A DNA stretch of 64,000 nt from Paenibacillus sp. FSL R5-0623. GTDB taxonomy: Bacteria; Bacillota; Bacilli; Paenibacillales; Paenibacillaceae. Positions 1 to 8,987 of the stretch are shown here, piece after piece. The first letter of the stretch is position 1; each line of letters opens with the position of its first letter. The stretch spans positions 1,116,001 to 1,180,000 of the forward strand of contig NZ_CP150233.1 in assembly GCF_037974265.1 (NCBI RefSeq). The letters are read 5' to 3'. The position numbers and the translations under genes are program-made. The notes below the pieces were generated by a model. The model saw only the letters and a program-made list of their open reading frames with translations, was not told the DNA's origin and did not search any database.

Positions 1-2
1 TG

Positions 3-353
3 CTGGGTCAACGGGGAGTGAATCTCTCCGGTGGACAGAAGCAGCGACTTTCCATTGCACGAGCACTGGTACGTAGACCAAGGATTCTGATTCTGGACGA
101 TAGCACAAGTGCACTGGATGTGGCTACAGAAGGCAGACTGCTGGATGCGCTGGAAGAGTTGTCATGTACCACGTTTATCATCACCCAGAAGATCAGTTCG
201 ACCACTTCGGCGGACCTGATTCTGCTGCTTGATGATGGACAACTCATTGGGCAAGGAAAACATGAAGACCTGATGGAATCGTCAGAGCTGTATCGTCGGA
301 TCCATGAATCACAATACGGGGAGGGTGCACAGCATGTTCAAAGCATTCATTGA
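3..353 (+). CDS. ABC exporter subunit, C-terminal end of the ATPase domain (5' end cut by window)
   Basis: The reading frame is open from the window edge and shows only the end of a nucleotide-binding domain: signature LSGGQ, Walker B ILILDDSTSALD, and the switch region FIITQKIS. The residue after the Walker B Asp is Asp where the catalytic Glu normally sits, and the H-loop His is replaced by Gln. This is the known pattern of the degenerate-site half of heterodimeric exporters (TM287/288, BmrC/D type). The next gene, which overlaps this one by 20 bases, has the canonical residues, so the two most likely form one exporter. The membrane domain lies outside the window, so the substrate cannot be judged; drugs or lipids are usual for the family. 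Confidence 0.85.
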   Translation: MGQRGVNLSGGQKQRLSIARALVRRPRILILDDSTSALDVATEGRLLDALEELSCTTFIITQKISSTTSADLILLLDDGQLIGQGKHEDLMESSELYRRIHESQYGEGAQHVQSIH

Positions 354-2172
354 GCCTTTCCGTCAGCCACCGCCACCGATTGATCCTGAGACGTTACGGT
401 CAGGTGGTGGCCGCAAACCCAAGGCACGTGCGAAGAACTGGTCCGGTACATTAGGTCGTATCTGGACCTATCTGGCACGTCGCAAGGTTAAGCTGTCCAT
501 GGTACTGTTGATGGTGTTTGCCAGCTCCGCACTTGCTTTGCTTGGTCCTTACATGGTAGGGGTGGCCGTGGATGATTTCATCGCGGGTGAAGCCGACTCA
601 AGCTGGACTCGGTTTCTGATTGGATTAACCGCAGTGTATATCTTGTTCTCTCTTACATCCTGGTTACAAAATATATGGATGATCGAAATTGCACAGGAAA
701 CCGTGTTCCGCATGCGGTATGATCTGTTCTCCCATCTGCACAAACTGCCGATTCCATTCTTCGGTAAACGCCAGCAGGGGGAGATTATGAGTCGGGTGAC
801 CAATGATATCGAGAATGTTAGCGGTACGTTGAATAGCTCGGCGATCCAGATTTTCTCGAGTGTATTAACACTGCTCGGAACGTTTGGGGTTATGCTCTGG
901 CTCAGTCCGCTACTGACCCTGCTTACCTTTATCGTTGTGCCTCTGATGGCCATCGGCATGCGTTGGATTACGCGCAGAACGGGACCGCTCTTCAAGGAAC
1001 GGCAGCGCAATCTCGGTGAACTTAACGGTTACATCGAAGAGACGTTATCCGGCCAGCGGATCATTAAGGCATTCTCGCAAGAGGAACGGGTGATTCGTGG
1101 TTTTGAGGAACGAAATACCCGCATCCGGATCTCCGGTTTCTGGGCACAGACGATCTCTGGTTTTATCCCGAAACTGATGAATGGATTGAATAACCTGAGC
1201 TTTGCGATTGTTGCGGGTATCGGTGGTATTCTGGCGATTCAGGGTTCCGTTACGGTTGGGGTAATTATTATCTTTGTGGAATATGCCCGTCAATTCACCC
1301 GTCCGCTGAATGATCTGGCGAACCAGTGGAACACGTTATTGTCCGCGATTGCGGGGGCTGAGCGCGTATTCGAGGTGCTGGACGAAGATGAGGAAGCAAA
1401 GGATGAAGGGGCAGCGGTATCTCTGGACAAGGTAGAGGGAGCCGTTCGCTTCGACAAAGTATCCTTTGGATACGATGAAGGACGTAACATTTTGCATGAC
1501 ATCAGCTTTGAAGCCAAACCGGGTGAGATGATTGCCCTTGTTGGTCCGACCGGAGCGGGGAAAACAACATTGATTCAGCTATTATCCCGTTTCTATGATC
1601 CCACAGGTGGCACATTAACGGTAGATGGTCGCGATATGACGACCATTCGGCGTGAGAATCTGCGGTCCCATATGGCATTTGTACTACAGGATTCATTTTT
1701 GTTTCAGGGTACGATTCGGGAAAATATTCGATTTGGCCGTCTCGACGCAACGGATGAAGAGGTGGAAGCAGCCTCCCGGCTGGCAAATGCCCATTCCTTC
1801 ATTGTGCGAATGAAGGATGGATACGACAAAGTGCTCCAGGCCGACGGGAGCGGCATTAGTCAGGGGCAGAAGCAATTACTCGCCATTGCCCGGGCAATTC
1901 TGGCAGATCCATCGATACTCGTACTGGACGAGGCGACCAGCAGTATTGATACCGTCACGGAGATCAAAATTCAGGAAGGGCTGCAACGTCTGATGCAGGG
2001 ACGAACCAGCTTTGTCATTGCCCATAGGCTGAACACGATCCGTCAAGCCGACCGAATTCTGGTGCTGAAGGATGGGCATCTACTGGAGCAAGGATCGCAT
2101 GATGCGTTGCTGGAACAAGGCGGTTTCTACAGCGAGCTTTATTACAGTCAGCTGCGTAAAAAGGCGCAGTAG
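334..2172 (+). CDS. ABC exporter subunit (membrane domain plus ATPase), canonical half
   Basis: Full-length exporter half of about 612 residues. It has a hydrophobic membrane domain of about six helices (roughly residues 45-320) and an ATPase domain with Walker A GPTGAGKTT, signature ISQGQ, Walker B ILVLDEATSSID and H-loop IAHRLNT, all catalytically intact. An upstream in-frame ATG exists at 304, but the run GGGGAGGG at 318-325 sits nine bases before the ATG at 334, so I chose that start. It overlaps the 3' end of the preceding degenerate half, which fits translational coupling of a heterodimer. The substrate is unknown; multidrug or lipid export is the family default. A terminator follows. 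Confidence 0.92.
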   Translation: MFKAFIEPFRQPPPPIDPETLRSGGGRKPKARAKNWSGTLGRIWTYLARRKVKLSMVLLMVFASSALALLGPYMVGVAVDDFIAGEADSSWTRFLIGLTAVYILFSLTSWLQNIWMIEIAQETVFRMRYDLFSHLHKLPIPFFGKRQQGEIMSRVTNDIENVSGTLNSSAIQIFSSVLTLLGTFGVMLWLSPLLTLLTFIVVPLMAIGMRWITRRTGPLFKERQRNLGELNGYIEETLSGQRIIKAFSQEERVIRGFEERNTRIRISGFWAQTISGFIPKLMNGLNNLSFAIVAGIGGILAIQGSVTVGVIIIFVEYARQFTRPLNDLANQWNTLLSAIAGAERVFEVLDEDEEAKDEGAAVSLDKVEGAVRFDKVSFGYDEGRNILHDISFEAKPGEMIALVGPTGAGKTTLIQLLSRFYDPTGGTLTVDGRDMTTIRRENLRSHMAFVLQDSFLFQGTIRENIRFGRLDATDEEVEAASRLANAHSFIVRMKDGYDKVLQADGSGISQGQKQLLAIARAILADPSILVLDEATSSIDTVTEIKIQEGLQRLMQGRTSFVIAHRLNTIRQADRILVLKDGHLLEQGSHDALLEQGGFYSELYYSQLRKKAQ

Positions 2173-2227
2173 TCATTTTGGATAATATGTGACATGTATT
2201 AGAAAAAAACTTGTAGGTATGTAAAAT

Positions 2228-2270
2228 GAGCAGGGATGAGGGCACAATGCTCCTCACTTCTGCTCTTTTT
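2228..2270 (+). terminator. Intrinsic terminator of the ABC exporter operon
   Basis: Stem GAGCAG/CTGCTC with an inner GAGG/CCTC pair, followed directly by five T, 55 bases after the exporter stop codon. Confidence 0.75.
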
Positions 2271-2449
2271 GCATATTTTATTGAATAAACTTGGGAAATG
2301 GAACTGTGATTGTGTGTTAAAATAAGGAAATATTGGAATGGGTCCGTCTTTGGAAGGTTGCCAGCGGTTTTGAAGCATGAGAATGAATTTTTACACGTAT
2401 GCCTTTAGTCAGTCAAGTGATGCATTAAAAGAGAGGAGGGCCATGCGGA

Positions 2450-2785
2450 ATGGAATTCGAATTTGGGAATGCTGCTCTTCTTCTCCCCCCGTTACACATT
2501 ACGATTATCGCTATCATTATTATTTTCTTTTTAGTAAGGTGGAGCAAGCAGTTAGAAACAAGACGTTTTACGGTTTTCTTTTACTTTTTGATTAGTACGT
2601 TCATTACTCCAATTTATTCTCAAAGTACAACAAAAGGTGTCTTTGAGCTATGGATTCCTTTAGGATTTATAGTGGTTTTCTTTTATTTGATTCGCAGCGA
2701 AAGAAATCATCCATCTAAAATGAAAGCGAGTATTTTAGGATTTTCAATAGCGTTATATCAGCTAATCCTTCAATATATCGGATAA
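2450..2785 (+). CDS. Small membrane protein of unknown function
   Basis: A 111-residue protein with three or four hydrophobic segments: near residues 14-32 (ITIIAIIIIFFLV), 42-58, 66-82 and at the C-terminus. Charged residues lie between segments, as in a small polytopic membrane protein. GAGAGGAGG at 2431-2439 is about ten bases before the ATG. I do not recognise the family. The gene stands alone between two terminators, so context gives no role. An overlapping shorter frame starting at 2377 lacks a comparable ribosome binding site. Confidence 0.6.
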   Translation: MEFEFGNAALLLPPLHITIIAIIIIFFLVRWSKQLETRRFTVFFYFLISTFITPIYSQSTTKGVFELWIPLGFIVVFFYLIRSERNHPSKMKASILGFSIALYQLILQYIG

Positions 2786-2840
2786 CGGGATGGGACAGGG
2801 TAGTTCAATAAGAACAAGTAAGCAATAGGTTGAAAACAAA

Positions 2841-2875
2841 AGAGCAGATCCTGATCACAGGACCTGCTCTTTCTC
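2841..2875. terminator. Bidirectional intrinsic terminator between convergent genes
   Basis: Stem AGAGCAG-TCCTG / CAGGA-CTGCTCT around loop ATCA, with an A-rich left flank and T-rich right flank. It lies between the convergent membrane-protein and phosphatase genes and can serve both. Confidence 0.7.
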
Positions 2876-2877
2876 AT

Positions 2878-4482
2878 TTAACTTCCAATAACTTTCCAGT
2901 TATTCGCCTGTTCAACCGTTAATGGTTGATGTCTACGAATATAATCCTCCACCAGTGCGGCCATGTCCGTGGCACCTTCGTGCAGTACCTTTTTGCCTGG
3001 ATACATTGCATAATCTCCACCGCCAGCAGCACGGTAGCTGTTCATCACCACAGAGTACGTGCCATTCATGTCCATTGGTTTGCCTTCACGTTCCAACTTC
3101 ACAACTCGGCTGCCTACAGGTTGGGAGATATCCAACTCGTACTCCAGGCCAGCCCACATATCGTAATTATAATGTTGGGGTTTGGGCTCCATATAAGCCG
3201 GATTGACTGCGACCTCGCCAGAAGCATTCACTTCAAAGTAACGAGCCGTTTGTTCCAACGCCTCCCGGATATCCTGACCACTCAACTCCAGCACCGTCAG
3301 AGTATTAGGATAAATGAAGTTGGATAACACGTCCCGAACGGTGATGTGCCTCCCGAAACCGCGAGCTTCTTCACTCAGCATGGCGGTATTGGAGAGCTGC
3401 GCTCCAGTCGCTTCCATCTGCACTTGATGTACAAAAGCAATGAATGGATGTGCCTTGAGTCGCAGAGCCGTAGCATTAGTGATGGATAAATCCCCAGCCA
3501 CCTCGCCAATGGGTTGATCAAGCCATGCTTGTGCCTCAGTTTCCAGCTCTTCTGTCAGTTTCATGACGGTTGCATCAGGTTCAACCTCATTATGTTCATC
3601 CAGAAGTAACAACCGAGCCTTCTTATCGGTAATCTGCCATTTCCCGCCCGATGATTGTTCCAACTGAACGGTTACATGCCCCGCACCATTTCCACTGAAT
3701 CCCGGCTGAATGACGGTTACGCCGTGAATTTCAGCTGTAAGCTGACGATGCTGATGTCCGGTAAGCAACACATCGATGCCTTCGATGTCCAGACAGATGG
3801 CATAGCCTTGATTTTCTCCAGTTAACCGTTCAGCAGGTTCTCCTGTCTCCAGATCACTCTCAAATCCGCCGTGATAACTCACAACCATGACATCGGGTTG
3901 TTCATGCTCGCGTATATAGCTAACCCATGTACGAATGGTCTCCAAGGCATCATGGAACTGTAAACCCTCAATATTTTTCGGGTGCTCCCAGTTTGGAATG
4001 TAATGCGTAGTTGCGCCCAACAGGGCAATTTTGACACCCGTAGACAATGTTTTGATTAGATACGGAGGGCCGAGGGCAGGTACGTCTGGTTGCTCATCTT
4101 TTACGATATTGGCTGACAGCCATGGGAAATTGGAAGCGCCAACCGCTCCGTGCAAGAGATTCGGACCATAGTTAAACTCGTGATTTCCCATCACCGCAGC
4201 ATCATAACCCAGTTCATTCAGTACTGTTATAAATGGATGCACTTCGTTTTTGGAAACCTGTGAAGCTGCATAAGAGGCCAAGGGTGATCCTTGCAGCAGA
4301 TCCCCATTATCCACGAGCATCAGTTCAGGTGAACGTTCGCGTTCCTTACGAATCAGGGAAGCCAGCAAGGCAAGCCCGGCCGGGCGGTAGGCATTGGTAT
4401 TGTAATGAATGGGACGGATCGCCCCGTGCAGATCACTGGTATACAGAATATCGAAGCTTGCCGTATGGTTTATGGATGTCAT
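2878..4482 (-). CDS. Bifunctional metallophosphatase / 5'-nucleotidase, cytoplasmic YunD-like
   Basis: Two-domain 5'-nucleotidase of 534 residues. The N-terminal calcineurin-like metallophosphoesterase shows the dimetal ligands: DLH at 17-19, NGD at 59-61, GNHE at 99-102 and GHQH near residue 250. The C-terminal substrate domain (about 330-520) carries the NTAM and NSYRAAGGGD motifs of the 5_nucleotid_C family. There is no signal peptide, unlike secreted UshA, so a cytoplasmic nucleotide or cyclic-nucleotide phosphatase is likely. This matches the YunD-type branch of bacilli. The gene is divergent from the phosphonate-type operon, which may mean a shared link to phosphorus supply, but that is inference. 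Confidence 0.88.
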   Translation of the reverse strand: MTSINHTASFDILYTSDLHGAIRPIHYNTNAYRPAGLALLASLIRKERERSPELMLVDNGDLLQGSPLASYAASQVSKNEVHPFITVLNELGYDAAVMGNHEFNYGPNLLHGAVGASNFPWLSANIVKDEQPDVPALGPPYLIKTLSTGVKIALLGATTHYIPNWEHPKNIEGLQFHDALETIRTWVSYIREHEQPDVMVVSYHGGFESDLETGEPAERLTGENQGYAICLDIEGIDVLLTGHQHRQLTAEIHGVTVIQPGFSGNGAGHVTVQLEQSSGGKWQITDKKARLLLLDEHNEVEPDATVMKLTEELETEAQAWLDQPIGEVAGDLSITNATALRLKAHPFIAFVHQVQMEATGAQLSNTAMLSEEARGFGRHITVRDVLSNFIYPNTLTVLELSGQDIREALEQTARYFEVNASGEVAVNPAYMEPKPQHYNYDMWAGLEYELDISQPVGSRVVKLEREGKPMDMNGTYSVVMNSYRAAGGGDYAMYPGKKVLHEGATDMAALVEDYIRRHQPLTVEQANNWKVIGS

Positions 4483-4640
4483 TTTTACAATCTCCTCTAA
4501 TATATAAGTTCAGATATATGGAATTATCATAAAACGGAGAAGAAAGAATAGCCTGAAAACCGAAGTGTACGCTGTTATCTCCGATGTTCTTCCTATATCT
4601 TCAACCATAATGAGCCTATTCTAACAGATACAAGTCGCGC

Positions 4641-4713
4641 TGACAGCCTGACAGGAAACTTTACAAAACTCCAAATTTCGTTTCACATCGCGCAAATGTT
4701 TGGCAATTATAGT
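4641..4713 (+). promoter_or_regulatory. Possible Pho-type promoter before the phosphonate operon
   Basis: TGACAG occurs at 4641 and 4649, TTTACA at 4660 and TTTCACA at 4681. The offsets are 11 and 21 bases from 4649, and a -10-like TATAGT lies at 4708-4713 without a good -35. PhoP sites of bacilli are TTnACA-type repeats about 11 bases apart before promoters lacking a -35. The match is partial and made by eye. Confidence 0.3.
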
Positions 4714-4755
4714 AGATAAGTACTGAAAAATAGAAACTCTTTGGAGGGTGTTCGT

Positions 4756-5739
4756 TTGAAGAAGTCTGCTTTATTTTTACCATTGTTGATTTTGGTTCTG
4801 TTTCTGAGTGCTTGTGGGTCTAGCGGTAGTACAACAGGTTCGGCTAACGGGGATAATTCGAGTTCCAATGCATCCGGCACGTCTACGGCAGAGACAGAGA
4901 AAGCTGTCGAAGGTTATGTGCCAACTGAATTGACGGTTCAATTTGTTCCTTCCCAGAACGCAGATACGCTTGAAGCCAAAGCGAAACCGCTGGAGAAGCT
5001 GCTTGGTGACAAACTGGGCATTCCGGTAAAAGTCAGCGTATCCACCGACTACAACACAATTATTGAAGCAATGGCTTCCAACAAAGTAGACGTAGGTTTC
5101 TTGCCTCCGACAGCTTATGTACTGGCTAAAGAAAAAGGCGCTGCACAAGTTATTCTGCAAGCACAACGTTTTGGTGTAAATGATGAGACAGGTGCTCCAA
5201 CCGAAGAGTTGGCGGATTCTTATAAATCCATGTTCATTGTAAAAAAAGATTCGCCGATTCAATCCATCGAAGAACTTAAAGGTAAAAAGGTTGCTTATCA
5301 AAACGTAACGTCTTCCGCAGGTTATGTATGGCCAGCAGGTCTGTTGTTGGACAGAGGCATTGATCCATTAAAAGATGTAACACCTGTAACGTTGAAAGGT
5401 CATGACCAAGGTGTTATCGCTGTATTGAACGGTGATGTTGATGCAGCAGCTATTTTCCAAGATGCCCGCAACACGGTAGCTAAAGACTATCCGACTGTAT
5501 TTGAAGATACACGTGTACTGGCGTTCACTGAGCCTATTCCTAACGATACCATTGCCGTTCGTACAGACATGAATGCAGATTGGACTGCGAAGATCAAACA
5601 AGCCTTCATCGATATCGGTAAAGATACTGAAGGACACCAGATCATCAAAGAAATCTATACACATGAAGGTTATGTAGAGTCCGATGATAGCAAGTTTGAG
5701 ATCGTTCGTCAGTATGGCGAAAAAGTGAAAGGTGAATAA
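4756..5739 (+). CDS. phnD: Phosphate/phosphite/phosphonate ABC transporter substrate-binding lipoprotein (PhnD type)
   Basis: Type II periplasmic-binding-type lipoprotein of about 327 residues. The signal peptide ends in lipobox LSAC, so the Cys is lipidated and the protein sits on the outer face of the membrane. The mature part has PhnD-family signatures: TVQFVPSQNADTLEAKAKPL, TDYNTIIEAM, VDVGFLPPTAYVLA, and the ELKGKKVAYQN strand that closes the ligand site. An upstream in-frame TTG at 4741 is part of the ribosome binding region. GGAGGG at 4743-4748 points to the TTG at 4756 (start LKKSALF). It heads the phnD-phnC-phnE-phnE operon. The exact ligand (phosphonate, phosphite or phosphate) cannot be read from sequence. 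Confidence 0.88.
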   Translation: MKKSALFLPLLILVLFLSACGSSGSTTGSANGDNSSSNASGTSTAETEKAVEGYVPTELTVQFVPSQNADTLEAKAKPLEKLLGDKLGIPVKVSVSTDYNTIIEAMASNKVDVGFLPPTAYVLAKEKGAAQVILQAQRFGVNDETGAPTEELADSYKSMFIVKKDSPIQSIEELKGKKVAYQNVTSSAGYVWPAGLLLDRGIDPLKDVTPVTLKGHDQGVIAVLNGDVDAAAIFQDARNTVAKDYPTVFEDTRVLAFTEPIPNDTIAVRTDMNADWTAKIKQAFIDIGKDTEGHQIIKEIYTHEGYVESDDSKFEIVRQYGEKVKGE

Positions 5740-5822
5740 TTCTGATCCAAAAGTAGTTCGGGATCTGTTCACTTTGTAGTCGCTTTCTTGGATGGGAACA
5801 GCTTAATCGTAGCAATGGACAG

Positions 5823-5853
5823 GCCAGTTCAGCGTGATCTACGCTGCGCTGGC
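5823..5853 (+). other. Intercistronic hairpin between phnD and phnC
   Basis: Stem GCCAG-CAGCG / CGCTG-CTGGC with a short internal bulge and no T run. Such hairpins after binding-protein genes usually protect the upstream message or partly attenuate readthrough. This suits the higher binding-protein dose of ABC importers. The rest of 5740-5916 holds only the phnC ribosome binding site. Confidence 0.55.
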
Positions 5854-5916
5854 TTGTGCCATTATAGCAAGGACTCATGTATGGTTGATCATTATGAATG
5901 AAAGAAGGATATTGTC

Positions 5917-6714
5917 ATGATTGAGCTTCATAACGTTACCAAAACTTACGCTAACGGAACCAAGGGCCTGGATAATATTAATCTGAAATTTGAGCAGGGT
6001 GAATTCATTGCTGTTGTGGGTCTGTCCGGTGCAGGTAAATCAACGCTCTTACGCTCCATTAACCGGCTGCACGACATTAGTGAGGGCGAGATTCTGATTA
6101 ACGGAAGTTCCATCACGAAGGCACAAGGCAAACGGCTGCGCATGATCAGACGTGACATCGGCATGATCTTCCAGAGTTTCAATCTGGTGAAACGGTCCAG
6201 TGTACTACGTAACGTACTCGCTGGACGGGTTGGATATCATTCCACTATGCGTACCATTCTGGGTCGTTTTCCAAAAGAGGATATTGAACTGGCATTCACT
6301 GCGCTGGATCGTGTGAATATCTCGGAGAAAGCTTATTCCCGTGCAGATCAGTTGTCTGGTGGACAACAACAGCGTGTCGCTATTGCCCGTGTACTGGCAC
6401 AGGAAGCAAAAATCATTCTGGCCGACGAACCGGTTGCTTCACTTGACCCGCTTACAACAAAACAGGTCATGGATGACCTGAAACGCATCAATCAAGACCT
6501 TGGGATTACTACGATCGTTAACCTTCACTTTATTGATCTGGCGAGAGAGTATGCGACCCGTATTGTCGGATTGCGAGCAGGTGAGGTGGTCTTCGACGGC
6601 CCGGTGGAAGAGGCAACGGATGAGCGCTTTGCAGAGATTTACGGCAGACCAATTCTGGCTGACGAATTGTTGGACAAGCAGGCTGTGCATGAGCAGGGAG
6701 AAGTTGTGGTATGA
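5917..6714 (+). CDS. phnC: Phosphonate-type ABC transporter ATP-binding protein
   Basis: ATPase of 265 residues with Walker [11 protein letters not shown]-loop region [12 protein letters not shown], signature [13 protein letters not shown], Walker [12 protein letters not shown] and a switch His in [12 protein letters not shown]. The [17 protein letters not shown] segment after the Q-loop is typical of the PhnC subfamily. It energises uptake through the two downstream permeases. Its stop overlaps the start of the first phnE (ATGA), so translation is probably coupled. Start at ATG 5917 follows GAAAGAAGGA. Confidence 0.92.
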   Translation: MIELHNVTKTYANGTKGLDNINLKFEQGEFIAVVGLSGAGKSTLLRSINRLHDISEGEILINGSSITKAQGKRLRMIRRDIGMIFQSFNLVKRSSVLRNVLAGRVGYHSTMRTILGRFPKEDIELAFTALDRVNISEKAYSRADQLSGGQQQRVAIARVLAQEAKIILADEPVASLDPLTTKQVMDDLKRINQDLGITTIVNLHFIDLAREYATRIVGLRAGEVVFDGPVEEATDERFAEIYGRPILADELLDKQAVHEQGEVVV

Positions 6715-7562
6715 AGGGGCAGTCCAACGTTCCACTTCAGAATTCAGGCGGAGTGGGGAAGGAACCTGGTTCCAGCCCGGCTCAGGTTGTAAATCGCCCA
6801 AAACCGCCTGGGCGTACAAAACATCTGCTCACCTTAGTGATCATTCTGCTCCTTCTATGGGCGAGTGCCAAGCAGACCGATGCCGGCTTCACAGAGTTAT
6901 TTCAGGGATTCCCTGAAATGTGGAAATTGTTAAAGGATATGTTTCCACCCCGGTGGAGTTACTTTGATAATATCGTGCAAGGCATGCTGGAGACGATCCG
7001 AATGGCCTTGATTGGAACAACGATCGGTGCCATTATTGCCATTCCAGTCTCGATTATCTGTGCCGGTAATCTGATGCCAAGTCGCTGGATCTACTATCCG
7101 GCGCGCTTTCTGCTGAACCTGATTCGGACCGTACCGGATCTGCTGCTTGCTGCTTTGTTCGTTGCCGTATTTGGTCTGGGACCTATTCCCGGAATCTTGG
7201 CACTGGCTGTGTTCTCCGTAGGTCTGATTGCGAAGCTGACGTATGAGACGCTAGAAACCATTGATCAGGGGCCGCTGGAAGCGATGACGGCTGTCGGTAT
7301 GAACCGAATTCAGCTGATTGTGTATGGTGTGGTGCCGCAACTGGCTGCCCAGTTCACATCCTATGTGCTGTATGCCTTCGAGATTAATATACGTGCTGCT
7401 GCCATTCTGGGATTGGTCGGAGCCGGAGGGATTGGACTCTACTATGAGGCTACACTTGGATTCCTGGAGTATGACAAGACTAGCGTTATCATTCTGTTTA
7501 CCCTCGTCATCGTTCTGGTCATTGATTATGTAAGTACTAAGCTGCGGGAGAAATTGCTATGA
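6711..7562 (+). CDS. phnE: Phosphonate-type ABC transporter permease (first PhnE)
   Basis: Inner-membrane permease of 283 residues with about six helices. The family EAA loop is near residues 180-215 ([33 protein letters not shown]), where PhnC docks. The N-terminal 35 residues are polar and Pro-rich before the first helix. It overlaps phnC and the next permease by four bases each (ATGA), so the three genes are tightly coupled. Two different PhnE subunits are common in Gram-positive operons and probably form a heterodimeric channel. Confidence 0.9.
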   Translation: MKGQSNVPLQNSGGVGKEPGSSPAQVVNRPKPPGRTKHLLTLVIILLLLWASAKQTDAGFTELFQGFPEMWKLLKDMFPPRWSYFDNIVQGMLETIRMALIGTTIGAIIAIPVSIICAGNLMPSRWIYYPARFLLNLIRTVPDLLLAALFVAVFGLGPIPGILALAVFSVGLIAKLTYETLETIDQGPLEAMTAVGMNRIQLIVYGVVPQLAAQFTSYVLYAFEINIRAAAILGLVGAGGIGLYYEATLGFLEYDKTSVIILFTLVIVLVIDYVSTKLREKLL

Positions 7563-8365
7563 TGAAAAATGAAACAAGCCGCATTCGGCCAAAACCACGG
7601 AAGAACCCGCTACGCTGGGTTATTGTGTTACTGCTGATCCTTGTGTATGCCTGGGCCCTTGCTGGTGTACCGTTTACTGGTTTCAAGGAAACTGCCGCTC
7701 AGATTATGAAAGCCATTGTAGCCGGAATTTTCTCACCGGACTGGGAGTTTGTATATTTGCCTGAGGGAGAAGACCTGCTACGGGGATTGTTGGACACGTT
7801 GGCAATCTCCGTACTAGGTACTGTAATCTCGGCAGTACTCTGTATCCCGTTTGCATTCTGGTCTGCCCGCAACATGAGTGGACATCGCTCCATCTCAGGT
7901 GCAGGTAAAATGGTACTCAGCTTCATCCGTACGTTCCCTGAGATTATCATGGCTTTGATGTTCATCAAGGCAGTTGGCCCGGGATCATTCGCAGGGGTAC
8001 TCGCCCTTGGGTTGCACTCCATCGGCATGTTAGGCAAGTTGTACGCAGATGAAGTTGAAAATATCGACTACGGCCCATCCGAGGCGCTGCTTGCCTCCGG
8101 AGCCAATCGTATGCAGCAGTTGTGGTTTGCCATCCTGCCACAGGTTATGCCTGGCTTCCTGAACTATACATTGTATCGTTTCGAGATTAATGTACGTTCC
8201 GCGACCATACTTGGTGTAATCGGAGCAGGGGGGATTGGTACACCGCTGATCTTTGCACTCAGCACCCGGAACTGGCCGCGAGTAGGTATAATCCTGCTGG
8301 GTATTATCGTGATGATCACGATCATCGACCTGATCTCGGGGTATATTCGTAAGAAACTGGTGTAG
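7559..8365 (+). CDS. phnE: Phosphonate-type ABC transporter permease (second PhnE)
   Basis: Permease of 268 residues paralogous to the preceding gene. It has an N-terminal helix (RWVIVLLLILVYAWALAGV), about five more helices and the EAA loop ADEVENIDYGPSEALLASGA near residues 160-185. It starts at the ATG overlapping the upstream stop, with a second ATG three bases later. Last gene of the phn operon, followed by a terminator. No phosphonate-degrading gene (C-P lyase or phosphonatase) is in the window, so the operon is uptake only here. Confidence 0.9.
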   Translation: MMKNETSRIRPKPRKNPLRWVIVLLLILVYAWALAGVPFTGFKETAAQIMKAIVAGIFSPDWEFVYLPEGEDLLRGLLDTLAISVLGTVISAVLCIPFAFWSARNMSGHRSISGAGKMVLSFIRTFPEIIMALMFIKAVGPGSFAGVLALGLHSIGMLGKLYADEVENIDYGPSEALLASGANRMQQLWFAILPQVMPGFLNYTLYRFEINVRSATILGVIGAGGIGTPLIFALSTRNWPRVGIILLGIIVMITIIDLISGYIRKKLV

Positions 8366-8431
8366 AGTTAATGTGGCGCTACGAATATATTAGATGATAA
8401 ATTAAGATAAGTTGATAGCGTAAGAAGAGAG

Positions 8432-8474
8432 GGCTATTCGGTGCCGGAATATTGGCAGGGATAGTCTTTTTTTG
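8432..8474 (+). terminator. Terminator of the phn operon
   Basis: Imperfect stem GGCTAT/ATAGTC (one G-T pair) with inner TGCC/GGCA, then seven T. Confidence 0.6.
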
Positions 8475-8629
8475 TGTCTGCAAATAAACAACGTTTTTTG
8501 TTGCTCACCTAACCGTTGAGGAATAAGAGTGCTCAAAGAATATGTATAACAATGATTGAATTATGTTTCAATTATATGTAAGAATAAAGTTTCTATATAA
8601 AGGGAATTCAGGGATAAGGAAGGGTGCCT

Positions 8630-8890
8630 ATGGAATTATTTCAAAATATATGGATTGGGTTTATAGTACTCCTATTACTGTACAGAATGATCTTTCAGAA
8701 GTTTAAAAAACATAACAGAGAAAATATTGGTCTCAGTGCAATCCTGATCATTTTCACGGGAAGCAGTTATACGTTTACACAGATGAACTTGATTTTTGTC
8801 ATTAGTGTTATCGCCGTGGCCGCTTATTGTGCTGTATGGAACAGCATTCTATTTGTTAGAAATGGATATGAGCCTGAACGTTTGAAATGA
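8630..8890 (+). CDS. Small membrane protein of unknown function
   Basis: An 86-residue protein with three hydrophobic stretches (about residues 5-20, 36-52 and 54-72) separated by basic loops such as QKFKKHNREN. GGAAGG at 8618-8623 fits the ATG at 8630; a GTG at 8624 overlaps that binding site and is unlikely. It is a single gene bounded by terminators. I recognise no family. Length and layout resemble other small three-helix proteins of bacilli. Confidence 0.55.
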   Translation: MELFQNIWIGFIVLLLLYRMIFQKFKKHNRENIGLSAILIIFTGSSYTFTQMNLIFVISVIAVAAYCAVWNSILFVRNGYEPERLK

Positions 8891-8894
8891 ATGA

Positions 8895-8951
8895 AAAAAA
8901 ACCGAAACCATGTTGCCCTGTGAATCAGGCAATGTTGGTTTCGGTTTTTTA
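8895..8951. terminator. Bidirectional terminator between convergent genes
   Basis: Ten-base perfect stem ACCGAAACCA/TGGTTTCGGT (8901-8910 with 8936-8945), extended by TTGCC/GGCAA, flanked by seven A on the left and six T on the right. Confidence 0.9.
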
Positions 8952-8987
8952 GTTGCTTGGTGAAATGTTAGGCTTCTTTGCTGAGAC

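Noticed and set aside
2377..2595. Plus-strand frame overlapping the small membrane protein
   Set aside because: The ribosome binding site at 2431-2439 serves ATG 2450 in the other frame; this frame has no site and no hydrophobic pattern.
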